Counted from the first letter of the stretch, positions 1 to 11,100 are shown. The stretch is DNA of 64,000 bases from Thraustochytrium sp. TN22 (GCA_013306675.1 JABLUY010000002.1:434001-498000); one strand, 5' to 3'. Notes: generated from the sequence alone by a model not told the origin. Numbers and translations are program-made.

Positions 1-816
1 GCGCGCAAAAAGTCATCGCAAGCCTCGGACTCGCGAGCAGCGAGCAAGGAAGCGCACGGCGCTGGCGTGCGCGGCGCGGCGGGCAGCCAGCCAGCTAGCC
101 AGCCTCAGGCGGGGGAGGCGGAGTCTGGCCGAGGCGTGGGCGGTCGTACTTCATCTGAATCGGCAGCCGTGTCATCGATGTGACATGTACATGAGTTAAT
201 TCCTGCGGGAGCCAAACATGAAGCCCACCCGTCGACTGACTCGGACTGTGACTGAATGGAGACGACCACCGAATTATCTTTGTCGGGCTCCCCGGAGCAA
301 TCTCCAAGCATGCACGAACTTGAATGGCTCTCGACAAGGCTTCGGACAAGCTGACGTGAGGAGGTTTCACCCCAAGGGAACCACGGCAACAACCACATGA
401 CTCGGAGGGCATCGTTCGAGCCTCCGAGCACCGCCGACCGTGACCTCCAAGAAATTCATTCACTGTGGCGGCCAGCAAGCAAGATGATCTTGGGACTGAC
501 GCCGGCCAGCCACCGGGCACGCGGGCGCCCTGACATTGAGCCCCGACGGCAGCTGCAGCCACCGCGGCCGCCCCGGCCCCCGTCTCCGACGCCTAACGTT
601 GATCAGAAGGAGCGATGAGGCGCAGCTGAGAGCTCAATCAGCGCCTCGCGTCGGCCGCAGCAGGGCAACAAGGAGAGACCGCGGCGGCTCCGCGCCAGGT
701 CCGCAAGCCGCGCGCGCGGCACGGCAGGCGGCGCAGCAGGGCGCGGCGCGGGCGAGCGCGGTCGGGCGAGGGTCGGGCGAGGCACAGGACCGGCCGGCGT
801 CCCTCACGCCGCCAGG
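1..816. other. Gene-free leader upstream of pelota
   Basis: This stretch is GC-rich DNA without a convincing gene. The short frames on both strands are rich in Arg, Ser, Pro and Ala and look like no family I know. It should contain the promoter and 5' untranslated leader of the pelota gene starting at 817. No TATA-like element or other defined signal stood out. A gene lying mostly beyond the left edge cannot be excluded. Confidence 0.5.
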
Positions 817-921
817 ATGCGGCTCGTGAAGAAGAGCGTGTCCGCCAAGGACGGCGAGGGCCTGGTGAGTTTGTTGCTTGTCGTCCTCGCGCGGCGCGCC
901 GGGCAGGCTGTGGACGGCGAC

Positions 922-959
<38 letters not shown>

Positions 960-2406
960 GTGAGGTAGAAGGAGAACTGACCCGACGCGACGCGACGCAA
1001 CGCGACGCAACGCAACGCGATGTGAGGCGCTGCAGGTGGTGCTGTGCGCGGAGGATGGCGAAGACATGTGGCACGTGTACAACCTCATCTCCAAAGGCGA
1101 TCTGGTCAAGGCGAGCACGTTCCGCAAGGTGGTCAAGGAGGGCACGACGGCGGTCTCGTCGCAAAAGGTGCGTCTGACCATCACCATCGTGGTGGAGGGG
1201 GTGGACTTCGACCCGGACGAGTGCGTGATCCGCTTGAGCGGGCGCAACCAGACCGAGTCGCCGCACATCAAGCAGAATGCCTACCACACCATCGAGCTAG
1301 AGCCGCACCGCAACTTCACCATCCACAAGACAAGCTGGGACACCATCTTTTTGGAGCGTCTCGAGACGGCCTGCAACCCGGTCAAGCAGGCACAGCTCGC
1401 TGCCGTCGTCATGCAGCAAGGACTCGCGCACGTCTGCCTCATCACGGGCCACATGACCATCTTGCGCGCCAAGATCGAGCGAAACATTCCGAAGAAGCGC
1501 GCAGATGGCAAGATCCACCGGGAAAATGTCAACAAGTTCTTCGAGATGGTTCTGCAGGCACTCATGCGCGAAGTGGACTTCTCCATCGTCAAGAGCGTGA
1601 TCATCGCCAGCCCAGGCTACGTGAAGGATGATTTCTTCAAGTACATCCAGACCGAGGCGGTAAGTAGAGCAACAAGCAGATGCGGGGCGGGGGAGGAGGA
1701 GCAGGAGGAGGACGGGAGACTCACGCTTCATCGTACACAGGGAAAGCGGCCCGACCTGAAGGTGCTTTTGCAAAACAAGGATCGCTTCGTGCTCGCGCAC
1801 TCTTCGTCCGGCTACAAGCACGCCCTGGACCAGGTCCTGGCGGACCCTGGGCTGCAGTCGCAGCTTCTAGATTCGCAGGCGGCCAAGGAGGTTCGCGAAC
1901 TGAATCGGTTCTTTAAGATGCTCAACGAGAACTCCGAGATGGCTTACTACTCCTACCGCCATGTGGCGTCCGCACTGGAAAAGGGCGCCATCGACTCGCT
2001 TCTGGTCACGGACTCGCTCTTCCGCGCCTCCGACGTCAAGACGCGCCGCCAGTACGTGGACCTCGTCGAGGCCGCGCGCGACGCAGGAGCCAAGGTCTTC
2101 ATCTTCTCGGCCCTGCACACCTCCGGGGCGCAGCTCGCGCAGCTCTCAGGGGTTGCTGCCATTTTGCGCTTTCCGCTTCCTGAACTCGATGACCTCGAGG
2201 CCCTGGACGATGCCGATGACGGCGCTGAGGAGGACGACCCGTACGCCGGCATCGACAACGACGAGGACGACGACGACGAGGAGGAGGACGGCGGCCCTAC
2301 GGACGTGCACCTGAGCTCGGACGTTGCAGACCGCGCAGGCGCAGGCGCAGGCGCGCATACGCATGACGAAGAAACCGCGGACGAGTTCCTGCGCGACATG
2401 TTTTGA
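817..2406 (+). CDS. PELO: Pelota / Dom34, ribosome-rescue factor (three exons)
   Basis: Pelota is the eRF1-like factor that, with Hbs1, splits ribosomes stalled on mRNA (no-go and non-stop decay). The exons are 817-864, 1036-1659 and 1741-2406, giving about 445 residues. Exon 1 encodes the family start MRLVKKSV, followed by GTGAGT. Exon 2 resumes after CTGCAG with VVLCAEDGEDMWHVYNL. Family hallmarks follow: AYHTIELEPHR, AAVVMQQGLAHVCLI, the ASPGYVKDDFF block, HASSGYKHAL-like HSSSGYKHAL, and GVAAILRFPLPELDDLE. All three eRF1-like domains are present, without a GGQ motif, as expected for pelota. The protein is longer than the human one (385 aa) because of an acidic tail of about 70 residues. 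Intron 2 is 81 bp and open in frame. The family is certain; splice sites are inferred from consensus and homology. Confidence 0.96.
925..1018. repeat. Simple repeats inside pelota intron 1
   Basis: Intron 1 (865-1035) holds eleven GGC units at 925-957 and seven units of the pentamer [GA]ACGC at 984-1018. They make up most of the 171-bp intron, between a GTGAGT donor and a CTGCAG acceptor. The reading frame from exon 1 hits a stop just after the GGC run, so retaining this intron would truncate the protein. Confidence 0.85.
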
Positions 2407-2435
2407 GCCAAGGGCAAGAGAGCCCAGTCACCCGT

Positions 2436-2529
2436 TCATCTCGCTAGGTGAAGCCCACCTGGATGCCCCTGCGTGCCGGCGGTCATCTCGCCAGGTGAAG
2501 CCCACCAGGATGTCCCTGCGCGCCGGCGC
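2436..2529. repeat. 47-bp tandem duplication after pelota
   Basis: Two copies of a 47-bp unit lie head to tail at 2436-2482 and 2483-2529. Both begin TCATCTCG and differ at only a few positions, so the duplication looks fairly young. It starts 30 bp after the pelota stop, so it probably lies in the pelota 3' untranslated region. It overlaps the 3' end of a doubtful minus-strand ORF. Confidence 0.85.
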
Positions 2530-3275
2530 GCTCGGAGGTCGCTCACGAACACCCGTGCGCGCCGCTGTCGCCACCACGCCTGTAGCATCGTCGCGGACTT
2601 TTGCGCTTTCGGCGTGTGCAACCGGAAGAGCGCGCGTGGGTCCACCAGTGCCGTGCCATCGCTATGGCCCACAAAGAAGTGTAGTCGCTCGCGGAATGCC
2701 AGTTTGCGCGTGTGTCGAGGGTCCTGTTGGCGGGCCGGCGCCACGCGCGGCCCCAGCGGACCCTGGGCCCTCTCCAGTCGCTCTCGCTCCTGATTCCAAT
2801 AGTCCGCGTCGCGAGTCCCGCTGAGGACGTAATCGTTAAGCACACGTATTGGCCCGTCGTACACCAGATTATGCTCGCGCCGATGCACTGTGGCTGTTGC
2901 CGTCGGTGCGCGGCCCTTTGGCTTGAGCTCGTACTGCAGAACGCGCCGTTCACCGAGCTCCGTGTTCCGTATCCTGCCCATTTGATGATGAGGGATTCTC
3001 ATAACGCCACGCCGCTGCTTACGCCCGGCGGCCTGCATATGCATCCAACTACGCTCTCGGTGATGCTCACCATCTGCGCGAACCAATGATGCTATGGCTT
3101 CAGACGTGGAGGCGTCCGTCCCTCGGTGCGAGACGCGCGTCGATGCGTACGCGTGCCATGGCGTCGCGCGCTCCATGATGTTGGGATTTGGGCGATCTGA
3201 GCCATGCAACAACTCGATTGTCCCGCGTCGGGGATGACAGCAGCGATGCTGGCAACCACGTCTTGAAGATGGCAC
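2436..3275 (-). CDS. Hypothetical protein with an IQ-like motif (doubtful)
   Basis: This 279-residue open frame converges on pelota. I do not recognise it. Its middle and C-terminal half read more like protein than the shadow frames do, with mixed composition through LNDYVLSGTRDADYWNQERE and RERLHFFVGHSDGT. Near the end, MLQAWWRQRRARVF resembles a calmodulin-binding IQ motif. The N-terminal part is less convincing and the true start is unclear. The last 30 codons are made of the 47-bp tandem repeat. GC content here looks lower than in the neighbouring genes. It could be a small real gene, the last exon of one, or a chance ORF. Confidence 0.3.
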   Translation of the reverse strand: MPSSRRGCQHRCCHPRRGTIELLHGSDRPNPNIMERATPWHAYASTRVSHRGTDASTSEAIASLVRADGEHHRERSWMHMQAAGRKQRRGVMRIPHHQMGRIRNTELGERRVLQYELKPKGRAPTATATVHRREHNLVYDGPIRVLNDYVLSGTRDADYWNQERERLERAQGPLGPRVAPARQQDPRHTRKLAFRERLHFFVGHSDGTALVDPRALFRLHTPKAQKSATMLQAWWRQRRARVFVSDLRARRRAGTSWWASPGEMTAGTQGHPGGLHLAR

Positions 3276-3468
3276 TGAAAATCATGTGGACTTGTGATGG
3301 GTGTGCAGTGTGGGGTGTGCAAAAGATGGAACCCGAGCCGACTTCGGGAACGTAACGGGTCCAGAGCGAGAGCGAGCGAGAAGCAGCGAGAGCGAGCGAG
3401 AGCGAGCGAGAGCGAGTGAGAGCGACGACAGCGAGAGCCTGAGAGGGCGAGAGCTCTCTCTCTCTAGG

Positions 3469-3525
<57 letters not shown>

Positions 3526-4196
3526 CGAGAGAGTGATAGAGGACGAGAGACACAGACGGCAAGACAGAGTGAAACAGAGACCCGGCGGTCGAGACCTGTG
3601 GCACGCAAGACTTGCGCGGCGAGTCGCGGCCCAGTCGCGCGGATACTCCTTGGGTCGCCCATGCGCTGCCGCCAGGCGACGAACGGGCCTCCGCTGCGCC
3701 AGCTACATGATCATTTCGACCGGTCGCTCCCTTACACCGCTCAAACAGGACGCCAGCAAGGCGCCAGCTCGAGTTGCTTACAATGGCTACCCTGTGACAC
3801 TTCACTGCTGTGGCTGCTGGCTGCACCGCGGCCGCGGCCCGGGGCCCGGGCCGCCGCGGGGCAGTCAGTCAGTTGGCTGTGCGCTCATGTCCCTAAAAGG
3901 CAGCAAGTCGGTTTCGGGCCAGCCGTGGCCCCCGGCCCGGCCAGCCTCACTGGCAGCCTTCAGAAGACAGTGCCACTGCACGGTAGCCAAAGAATGTTCC
4001 GGATGTCTACAGGCTGCTTTTCAGCAAAAAGCAGGAGGTTTGCTTTGCAGCAATCTCAACAGCAACAGTGACATCAGCGGCTGAGCGGCGCGAAGCAATC
4101 GGACCGTTTGGTTGCTCTTTGTCGCGACTCAGAGGCCCGTGGCGCGGGATCAGACATGACTAGCAAGGCTGCTCGCCTTCCACAGTCCTCGATGGC
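3276..4196. other. Intergenic region before receptor 1
   Basis: No gene is supported here. The long plus-strand frame from 3301 is built from GA-type repeats and Arg/Ser/Gln-rich sequence and is probably fortuitous. Purine-rich GAGC/GAGA tracts dominate 3360-3540. The remainder should carry the promoter of the receptor gene starting at 4197, but I see no defined element. Confidence 0.5.
3454..3522. repeat. CT/GA microsatellite pair able to form a hairpin
   Basis: A CT run at 3454-3465 is followed after five bases (AGGCC) by 26 GA units at 3471-3522. The CT run can pair with the start of the GA run as a 12-bp stem. The long homopurine strand could also form triplex DNA. Confidence 0.85.
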
Positions 4197-7100
4197 ATGG
4201 ATGCTTTGCGAGGGCAGCGTGCGCCGCGCGGCGCGCGGCCACGAGCGGCAGCCTGGGTTCTGGCCGTCACGGTCATCTCGACCATCTTAGGGGCGGCGTC
4301 AGTGACTGCAGCGGCCCGGCCCGTGCGCTTTGTGGACGGCCGTGAGACGCCGGTCTTCCCGGCCTGCTCGGCCGCGTACGCGACGCCATGCGCGTTCAAT
4401 AACGTGTACCGACTTGTGGAGGATCTCGCCGACGAGCTCCTCGTGTCGACCAACGTGACCGCCACTCTGGACGCCGTCGACGCTGGCGATCACAACGTTC
4501 TCGGTGGCTTTGGTTTCTCACCTCTCGTACTGCGCGCATCCGACTTGGTCTGCGTAGCGAGTGGTCGCGACACGAGCTTCAAGGGCCTCGGGATTCTCGG
4601 GATCATCAACTCGCTCGGCGTGGCGACCCCGCAAGACAGCCTTCCGCAAACGGTCCTCGAGGCCGCCTCGGAGGACGCCGACGGCTGGTTTGAGTTCGTC
4701 TTCACGTCGGAGCTGCACCCATTCGAGCCGGCGGCGCATCTCGGTTACGCGAAGCTTGTTCTGCCCCCGTCGGGGGACGGAACGGAGTACGTCGTGCTCG
4801 CAGCCCTCGGACTGCTCACGCTGCCACACATGCACGTGGACGCCTGCCCGGTACGCTACAATCGCCGCTGCAGCGTCCCAAACACGCGGTCTTTCCTCGG
4901 AGCCGCGCTTCAAAGAGCCATGAAGTCCACCTCTCAAGCACAGCTCAACCGTCTCTGGAGCGAGTTGACGTACTCGAGAGTCGACAGCGACCTGCGGGAC
5001 GGCGCATGGTACGTCTTCGCAATCGAGTACTTCAACGAGACCAACCACTCCATTGTTGCCCACTTCAACCCAGATTACGTTGGCCTCTCGCTCACCGAGC
5101 TCTCTAACATGGTCAACCCTGGTTCAGATGCCTCTCAGCTCCACAACGACCTCCTATCGCAGGTCCGCAAGGGCGGTGGCTGGTGGAAGTACGACTTCAA
5201 CGTTGGCGTGGACGCCCTGCTACCCAAGGTGACTTTTGCAGTGGGCTTCAACCGCTTTGGGTCCAACTACTACCTCGGCGCGGGCTTTTACCATATGCGC
5301 GATCCTGCGGCGGCGTCCGCACTTTGTGGCGTGTGCTCTGCAGCTTGCAGCGAGCCGTGCGCCATCGGAAATGCGCTCACCCTCAGCGCCCACGCCGAGG
5401 TTGAGATGCTCACAGACATCGGTGCGCAATTCGCCTTTCTGAAGCTGACGCAGGACGAGGATTTTGCCATGGCTGGCGGCTTTGGTGTCCTGCTTGTTGA
5501 CTATCTCGACCTCAGCGTCAAGGCGGACAGCGTCAGCCCGGCTGCGGTGAATGCCTCTCTCGCGCTGGCGCTTACCGCGCGTGGCATCGACGCCACCGAG
5601 GAGACCGTGGTGCACGCTACGCTCAGGGCCGTGGCGGATCGCGGCGGCGGCTGGGTGCGCTTGGCTGGAGAGGGTGGCGGCGCTGATTTCGCGGCTTACG
5701 TCAAGAAAGTCTCCAAAGAAGGCCATGAGTATTATCTGTTGACGGGCTACAACGAGCAACGCGCGCCTACGGACATCGCATGTTCGTCGGCATATTCAGC
5801 AGAGTGCTCCGAGGCAAACACCAGGGCCCTGGTAGGCGAGGTAGTCACAGCGCTGCAGCTCGCGAGCCATTCAGCGGACGTTCTCGAGGCGATCAACCGA
5901 GGGGACTTCGTCGTAATGCCAGATTTTGTCGGCATTGTCTTGGACGAGCAGCTCAACCTGGTCGCGCACGGCGATGCAGCAGCGCGCCTCGCCTGGAACA
6001 TGAGCGCAAGGGAGCCGTACTCGTCCTTTCTGCTACAGCACGAGCAGGTTACAAGCGTAGGCAACGAAGAGGTCGAGGCCATCCGCTCTGCAGCGCTGCA
6101 GGTCGGCGGCAGCGCGCTCCGTCTCGCGTGGAGTTCGCCGTCCGACAAAGTGGACCAGAGTGATCGAGTGATCTTCGCGCAGGTTGCGAAGCGTCCGCTT
6201 CCTACCGGCGCCGACGAGACCTTTTACGTCCTGTCCATGTTCGCCGATACGCCAGCCCGCCCGCTGTGCTCATCTGAATGCCCCGAGCACGCGTACTGCG
6301 TATCAAGCGATCAGTCAAGCAACCAAAACGTGTCGAATCGGTGCGCGTGCGGCTTCTATTACCAGGAGACTTACTCCGTCGAAACTCCCAGCGAGTGCGC
6401 GGGTTCTTTCGCGCATAGGATGACAATGTCTTGCATACCCGACACCAGCAAAGCCAGAATTCACAGTGTCAAGCGGCTCCTCAATGTGCTGGCCTGCCTC
6501 AACATCACCTTCGCGATGGCCTGCATTGCATGGACCATCCTTCTGCGCCGCGACGTGATCGTCAAGGCCTCACAACCCCCACTGCTGATTCTCGTGGCTG
6601 TTGGCACCATCGTGTCCTCCTGCACGCTCTTCTGGATGGCAATTGACGACGAGATCGGGCCTTCCGCCGGCCCGGACGGAGACAATGAACGGGCAAACCT
6701 TGCCTGCACAATGCAAGCTGTCTTGTACGGCCTGGGTTTTGCCATCACATACTGCTCTCTCATTGTCAAACTGCGGCGCATCACCCGAATCTTCAGGTCT
6801 GTCTCGCAGGTCTTCAAGCAGCAGCCACGTAGGTTACGCGGCGTGTCCATGCAGGGAACGCTTACCAGTTTATCCTTCCTCCTGAGCGGCGAGATTGCTA
6901 TACTCGTGTCAGGCGCGACGCTCGCTCCGCTCCGCTTTGTTCGACCAGACTCGGATCCAGCCAACGGCAAGTGTGTCGGAACAAATACCGGGCCCTTCGT
7001 TTCGCTCATGATCATCTACCACCTGGTCCTGCTCATCTTTGGGGCGTACCAAAGCTACTGCTGCCGCAAAGTCAACGGAGTCTTTGCAGAGACAAAGTAC

Positions 7101-7382
7101 TTTAGCCTGGCCATGGTGAGCAACCTGCAGGTACTGCTCCTAGCGCTTCCTGTCATCTTGCTCACGGCCGACGACATGGAGACATCCATGTTTATCCGCG
7201 GCGGCGCGATCTTCCTCAACGACTTTAGCACGACTGCGCTGATTTTCCTGCCCAAGGCATACTTCCGCCGGTACGGCGTTCCCGAGTCCTCGGGCAAGGG
7301 CGGAGACATCCTCGCGAAGCGGCAGCGGGAACAAGCTGCTACATCGGTCGACCAACACACCACGCGCGCCTCCTCACTCTAG
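4197..7382 (+). CDS. Receptor 1: four Cache-like modules, EGF-like knot, class C GPCR core
   Basis: The 1061-residue protein starts with a signal peptide (hydrophobic core VLAVTVISTILGAASV, about residues 20-40). Four modules of about 160 residues follow, each opening with a two-cysteine motif and a conserved Asn: CSAAYATPCAFNN (~56), CPVRYNRRCSVPN (~216), CSAACSEPCAIGN (~378) and CSSAYSAECSEAN (~528). Each ends in the sCache_2-like pattern GGGW...Y...GYYLxxGxY. A Cys-rich EGF-like knot (CPEHAYC to CACGFYY) lies at about 691-735. Seven helices span about 759-1020, with class C marks: VIVKASQP before TM2, a TM3 Cys, NGVFAETKY before TM6 and FLPKAYF at the end of TM7. Likely role: plasma-membrane or ciliary sensor of a small ligand signalling through G proteins. 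The ligand is unknown. Single exon; first of four tandem paralogs. The Cache call is by pattern only; the 7TM call is firm. Confidence 0.9.
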   Translation: MDALRGQRAPRGARPRAAAWVLAVTVISTILGAASVTAAARPVRFVDGRETPVFPACSAAYATPCAFNNVYRLVEDLADELLVSTNVTATLDAVDAGDHNVLGGFGFSPLVLRASDLVCVASGRDTSFKGLGILGIINSLGVATPQDSLPQTVLEAASEDADGWFEFVFTSELHPFEPAAHLGYAKLVLPPSGDGTEYVVLAALGLLTLPHMHVDACPVRYNRRCSVPNTRSFLGAALQRAMKSTSQAQLNRLWSELTYSRVDSDLRDGAWYVFAIEYFNETNHSIVAHFNPDYVGLSLTELSNMVNPGSDASQLHNDLLSQVRKGGGWWKYDFNVGVDALLPKVTFAVGFNRFGSNYYLGAGFYHMRDPAAASALCGVCSAACSEPCAIGNALTLSAHAEVEMLTDIGAQFAFLKLTQDEDFAMAGGFGVLLVDYLDLSVKADSVSPAAVNASLALALTARGIDATEETVVHATLRAVADRGGGWVRLAGEGGGADFAAYVKKVSKEGHEYYLLTGYNEQRAPTDIACSSAYSAECSEANTRALVGEVVTALQLASHSADVLEAINRGDFVVMPDFVGIVLDEQLNLVAHGDAAARLAWNMSAREPYSSFLLQHEQVTSVGNEEVEAIRSAALQVGGSALRLAWSSPSDKVDQSDRVIFAQVAKRPLPTGADETFYVLSMFADTPARPLCSSECPEHAYCVSSDQSSNQNVSNRCACGFYYQETYSVETPSECAGSFAHRMTMSCIPDTSKARIHSVKRLLNVLACLNITFAMACIAWTILLRRDVIVKASQPPLLILVAVGTIVSSCTLFWMAIDDEIGPSAGPDGDNERANLACTMQAVLYGLGFAITYCSLIVKLRRITRIFRSVSQVFKQQPRRLRGVSMQGTLTSLSFLLSGEIAILVSGATLAPLRFVRPDSDPANGKCVGTNTGPFVSLMIIYHLVLLIFGAYQSYCCRKVNGVFAETKYFSLAMVSNLQVLLLALPVILLTADDMETSMFIRGGAIFLNDFSTTALIFLPKAYFRRYGVPESSGKGGDILAKRQREQAATSVDQHTTRASSL

Positions 7383-8153
7383 AGCAACAGATACAACCAC
7401 TCCAGAAGCAGTTAAAATGGCCGAGATAGCTGAAGATGAGACGAGAGGAGGGAGAGACAAGCACGGAAATTGTATGCGGGCCGGAACGGCCATGTACCAC
7501 CACTGGGAGGCCAATTTGAAAGGCCACCCTACCTGTATAAGCGCTAATTTGCAGCAGGTAGTAAGTTATCACCCAATCAAATTTTTGACGCTCTGGAATT
7601 GACTTGCTTAGCTGGAGCGCACTGGCTAGCTAGGATAAGCTGGAAGGGGGCTCGCAACTCTTGTGGCACGGTGACGCGATGCCAGCCTCAAGCGGCCCGG
7701 ACGCCGGCCCAAACAACAAATCAGCGAGTTCCAACTGACAGCCCGGCCTTCCAGCTGCGTTCGCACCGGTAGCGCGGTCCGAGTGATGCCCTCGAGGCTT
7801 GCCGCCGATGTGAGGCCACAGGTCCGATGTCGAATTTCCCTTGACCGCCCCCCCCCCCCCCCTTGGACTAGGGCCTCCTAGGACTTCATGTTGGTCGTGG
7901 CCGTGGAGGCACAAGCCGATCTCCCGTTTCGAGAGGGCTGCTGGTGCTGCAATGGCGATGAGGGCGTTTCTCGCCGCTCGACTCGCATACACCACCAAGC
8001 GTTGTTCGAGTCAGACCTGGCCCCGTAACGGCTTCATTCCAACAATGGAGCCCCTGAATTGTGAATGAGTGCGAATGTGCACGGACGCAAACCGAGAGTG
8101 AGGTGAACTGCGCGGTCCTGCCTGGCCTGGCGCGGGCGCGGGCAACTGCTCCC
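7383..8153. other. Spacer between receptors 1 and 2
   Basis: No gene is supported in this 771-bp gap. It contains a run of 15 C at 7848-7862. An in-frame ATG at 8061 would add 31 residues to receptor 2, but the signal peptide fits the ATG at 8154 better. No promoter element shared with the other receptor genes was found by eye. Confidence 0.5.
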
Positions 8154-11100
8154 ATGGCGCTGCGCCCCATGGCCGACACGGCCGTGGCGGCCTTCGCGGC
8201 CCTCGCCGTGGTGAGCTCGTTGTGCACCATCGCAGAGGCGCAGCGGCCGCTGCGCTTCGTCGACTCGCTCGCCGCAGATGCGCTTACACCATATGCGGCC
8301 TGCTCCGCAGATTTCGCATCACCGTGCGCCTTCGGCCACGTCTATCGTCTCGTCGAGCGGCTTGTCGTGCAACTCGAGAGCGAGACGGACACAACCCAAC
8401 TTCTGGCCGCCGTGGACGCGCAGACTTACAATGCAGCAGATGGGTTCGGATTTGCACCCTTCGTGCTCGATCTTGACACCGATGGCGCTTGCGTCGCGAA
8501 CGGGCGCGATGCGAGCTTCAACGGCCTCTCCATGTTCGAGATCGCAAGAGATCGTCTGGGCGTCTTGACGCTCCAGGAGGCGCTGACAGAAGCTGTGGCC
8601 GAGGCGGCCGCGGCGAATCAACACGGATGGTTTCTCTTCTCGTTCACCTCCCAAGGGCGACCAGACGAGCCGATCGGGCATCTTGGCTACGCAAGCGCGG
8701 CCACAACGCCATCTGGGCGCCGCTTGGTTGTTCTCTCGAGTCTGGCGCGCCGACTCTTACCGCGCCAGGACGTCGAAGTGTGCCCCGCCGATGTGAACAG
8801 ACCGTGCACGATCCGCAACGCGCGGTCCTTCGTCGGTGCAGCGCTCATGTACGCCATCAGCGCCGCAAGCGAGGCTGACGTGCGCGAACTGTGGCGGAAG
8901 ATGACCTATCCTGAAGACAGCACCTTCCAAGATGGCTCCTGGTATGTTTTCGCGGAGGAGAAGTCGCCGAAGAATCACTTTGTGGCGCACCGGCAGCCCA
9001 ATTACATCAACACCAGCTTGAGCAGCATTCTCGAAAATGGGCCCCAAGTCGAAGACGACATAGCGGACGCTATTGCGCGTGGCGGAGGCTGGGTGGACTA
9101 TCAGTGGCAGCCTGACCTAGCCGTCACCGCGAAGCCCAAGGTGAGCTTCATCGTTGGCGTTCAGTTCGGAGACAGTCTCTTCTCCCTCGGCAGCGGCTTT
9201 TTCCACACACGTGACGCTGCGGAGGCTGCCGCCCTGTGTGCCGCATGTTCCGCGGCCTACAGTGAGCCGTGTGCTATAGGCAACGCTCTGGCTCTCAGCG
9301 CCCACGCCGAGGTCGAGCTGCTCACGGACATCACTGCGTACGACGCCTTCGACAGGCTCACGGCACAAGAAGACTTTGTCATTTCAGGTGGCTTTGGCGT
9401 CCTCCTCGTGGACTACGTGTCGGAGATAGTGCAAGCCGACAGCCTTGAACCTTCGGTCGTCAACGCCTCCCTCGCTGTCGCACTTTCTACTCGCGGCATT
9501 CGTGCCACAGAGGTCGACGCCGTGCACGCCACGCTCATGGCCGTGGCGGACCGCGGAGGCGGCTGGGCGCGTTTGGGCAGCGGGGACGGCGACGCTGACT
9601 TTGCGGCATACGTGAAGAAGATCTCCAGGCATGGCTCAGCATACTACCTGCTGACGGGCTACCACGACCGGCGCGCACCGACGGACCCCGCGTGCTCGTC
9701 GGCGTACGCAGCGGGCTGCTCAGAAGTGAACGCACGGGCCTTGGTCGGAGAGATTGTGACGGCGCTGCAGCTCGCCACAGACCCGGCCGACGTGCTGAAC
9801 GCCATCAACGACGGTGAAAACCAAACCTACGTCGTTTCGCCTGACTTCTATGGCATCGTGCTGGACGAGGAGCTGAACTTGCTGGCGTACGGCGACGCGG
9901 CGTCCCGCGGAACGTGGAACATGAGTGCCGTGCAGCCGTTCACATCCTTTCTGCAGCAGGAGCTGCTCATCACAAGTGTACGCGACAGCGACTTGCAGAC
10001 CAGGCTGCCTGCCGCGGCTCTCCACATCAGCGGCGGCACCATCCGGGTAGCTTGGCAGTCGCCGATCAGCTCCGTGGTGGACCAGGCCGACCGAATAATC
10101 TTTGCGCAGGCCGCCAAGCGACCCTTAGCAAACGGCGAGGAGACCACCTTTTATGTGCTGTCCATCTTTGCTGACGCGCCGGCGCCGCCACTGTGCTCAC
10201 AGGGCTGCCCGGAACATGCCTACTGCACGAGCGATCAAGAGGACGCAGACGGAGAGGCTCCGGTCCGCTGCGCGTGCGGCTTTTACTACCTGGAGAGCTT
10301 CGCCTCAGTGGAGTCGAGCGAATGCGACGCCTCATTTTCCAGAACGGACGTGATGTCGTGCGTGCTCGATGAGGACAAGGCGCACATCTGGCAGGTCAAG
10401 CTCATCCTCCGGGTTCTCGGGTCCACCAACATGGTTGTTGCCCTCGTCTGCGCGGTGTGGACCATGTACATGCGGAATCACGTCATTTTGAGGGCATCGC
10501 AGCCGTGGATTCTGGTCCTTGTGCCCGTCGGCGTGATGGTCTCCAGCCTCACCATCTTTGCCATGACCATCGACGATGAAGTGGGTCGTGCGGCCGGTCC
10601 AGACGGCGCCAACAACCGCGCCAATCTCGCCTGCGTTCTACAGCCCTTTTTCTATGGGGTTGGTTTCAGTGTTTCCTACAGTTCGCTCATCGTCAAGCTG
10701 CGCCGCGTAGTCAAGATCATCACCATGACGTACCGGAAGCGGAAGATGCATGATGTCTCTCTACTGGGCGCCTATGCAAATCTAGCGGGCCTCGTTTCTT
10801 TTGAGTGCATTCTCATCCTTTTGGGCGGCTCGTTCTCGCCTCTGCGCTTCACACGGCCCGAGGAGAATCCTATGGGCGGTACCTGCCGCGGTGAGAATTC
10901 CACCCCATTTCTCGTGCTTCTGGCCTCCTATCACCTCGCATTGCTCCTCTACGGTGCACATCTCAGCTATCGCTGCCGTTTGATGAATGGCGTCTTTGCG
11001 GAAACCAAGTATCTGAGCCTGGCCATGATGAGCAACCTGCAGATCCTCATGCTCGCCATTCCGGTCGTCGCGCTCACCGCTGACAACACTGACACCACGA

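Noticed and set aside
3301-4071. Plus-strand frame of 256 codons
   Set aside because: Its first third is translated GAGC/GAGA repeat (Arg-Glu-Ser runs) and the rest is unrecognised.
8061-8153. Upstream ATG for receptor 2
   Set aside because: It would place 31 polar residues before the signal peptide; the ATG at 8154 fits secretion.
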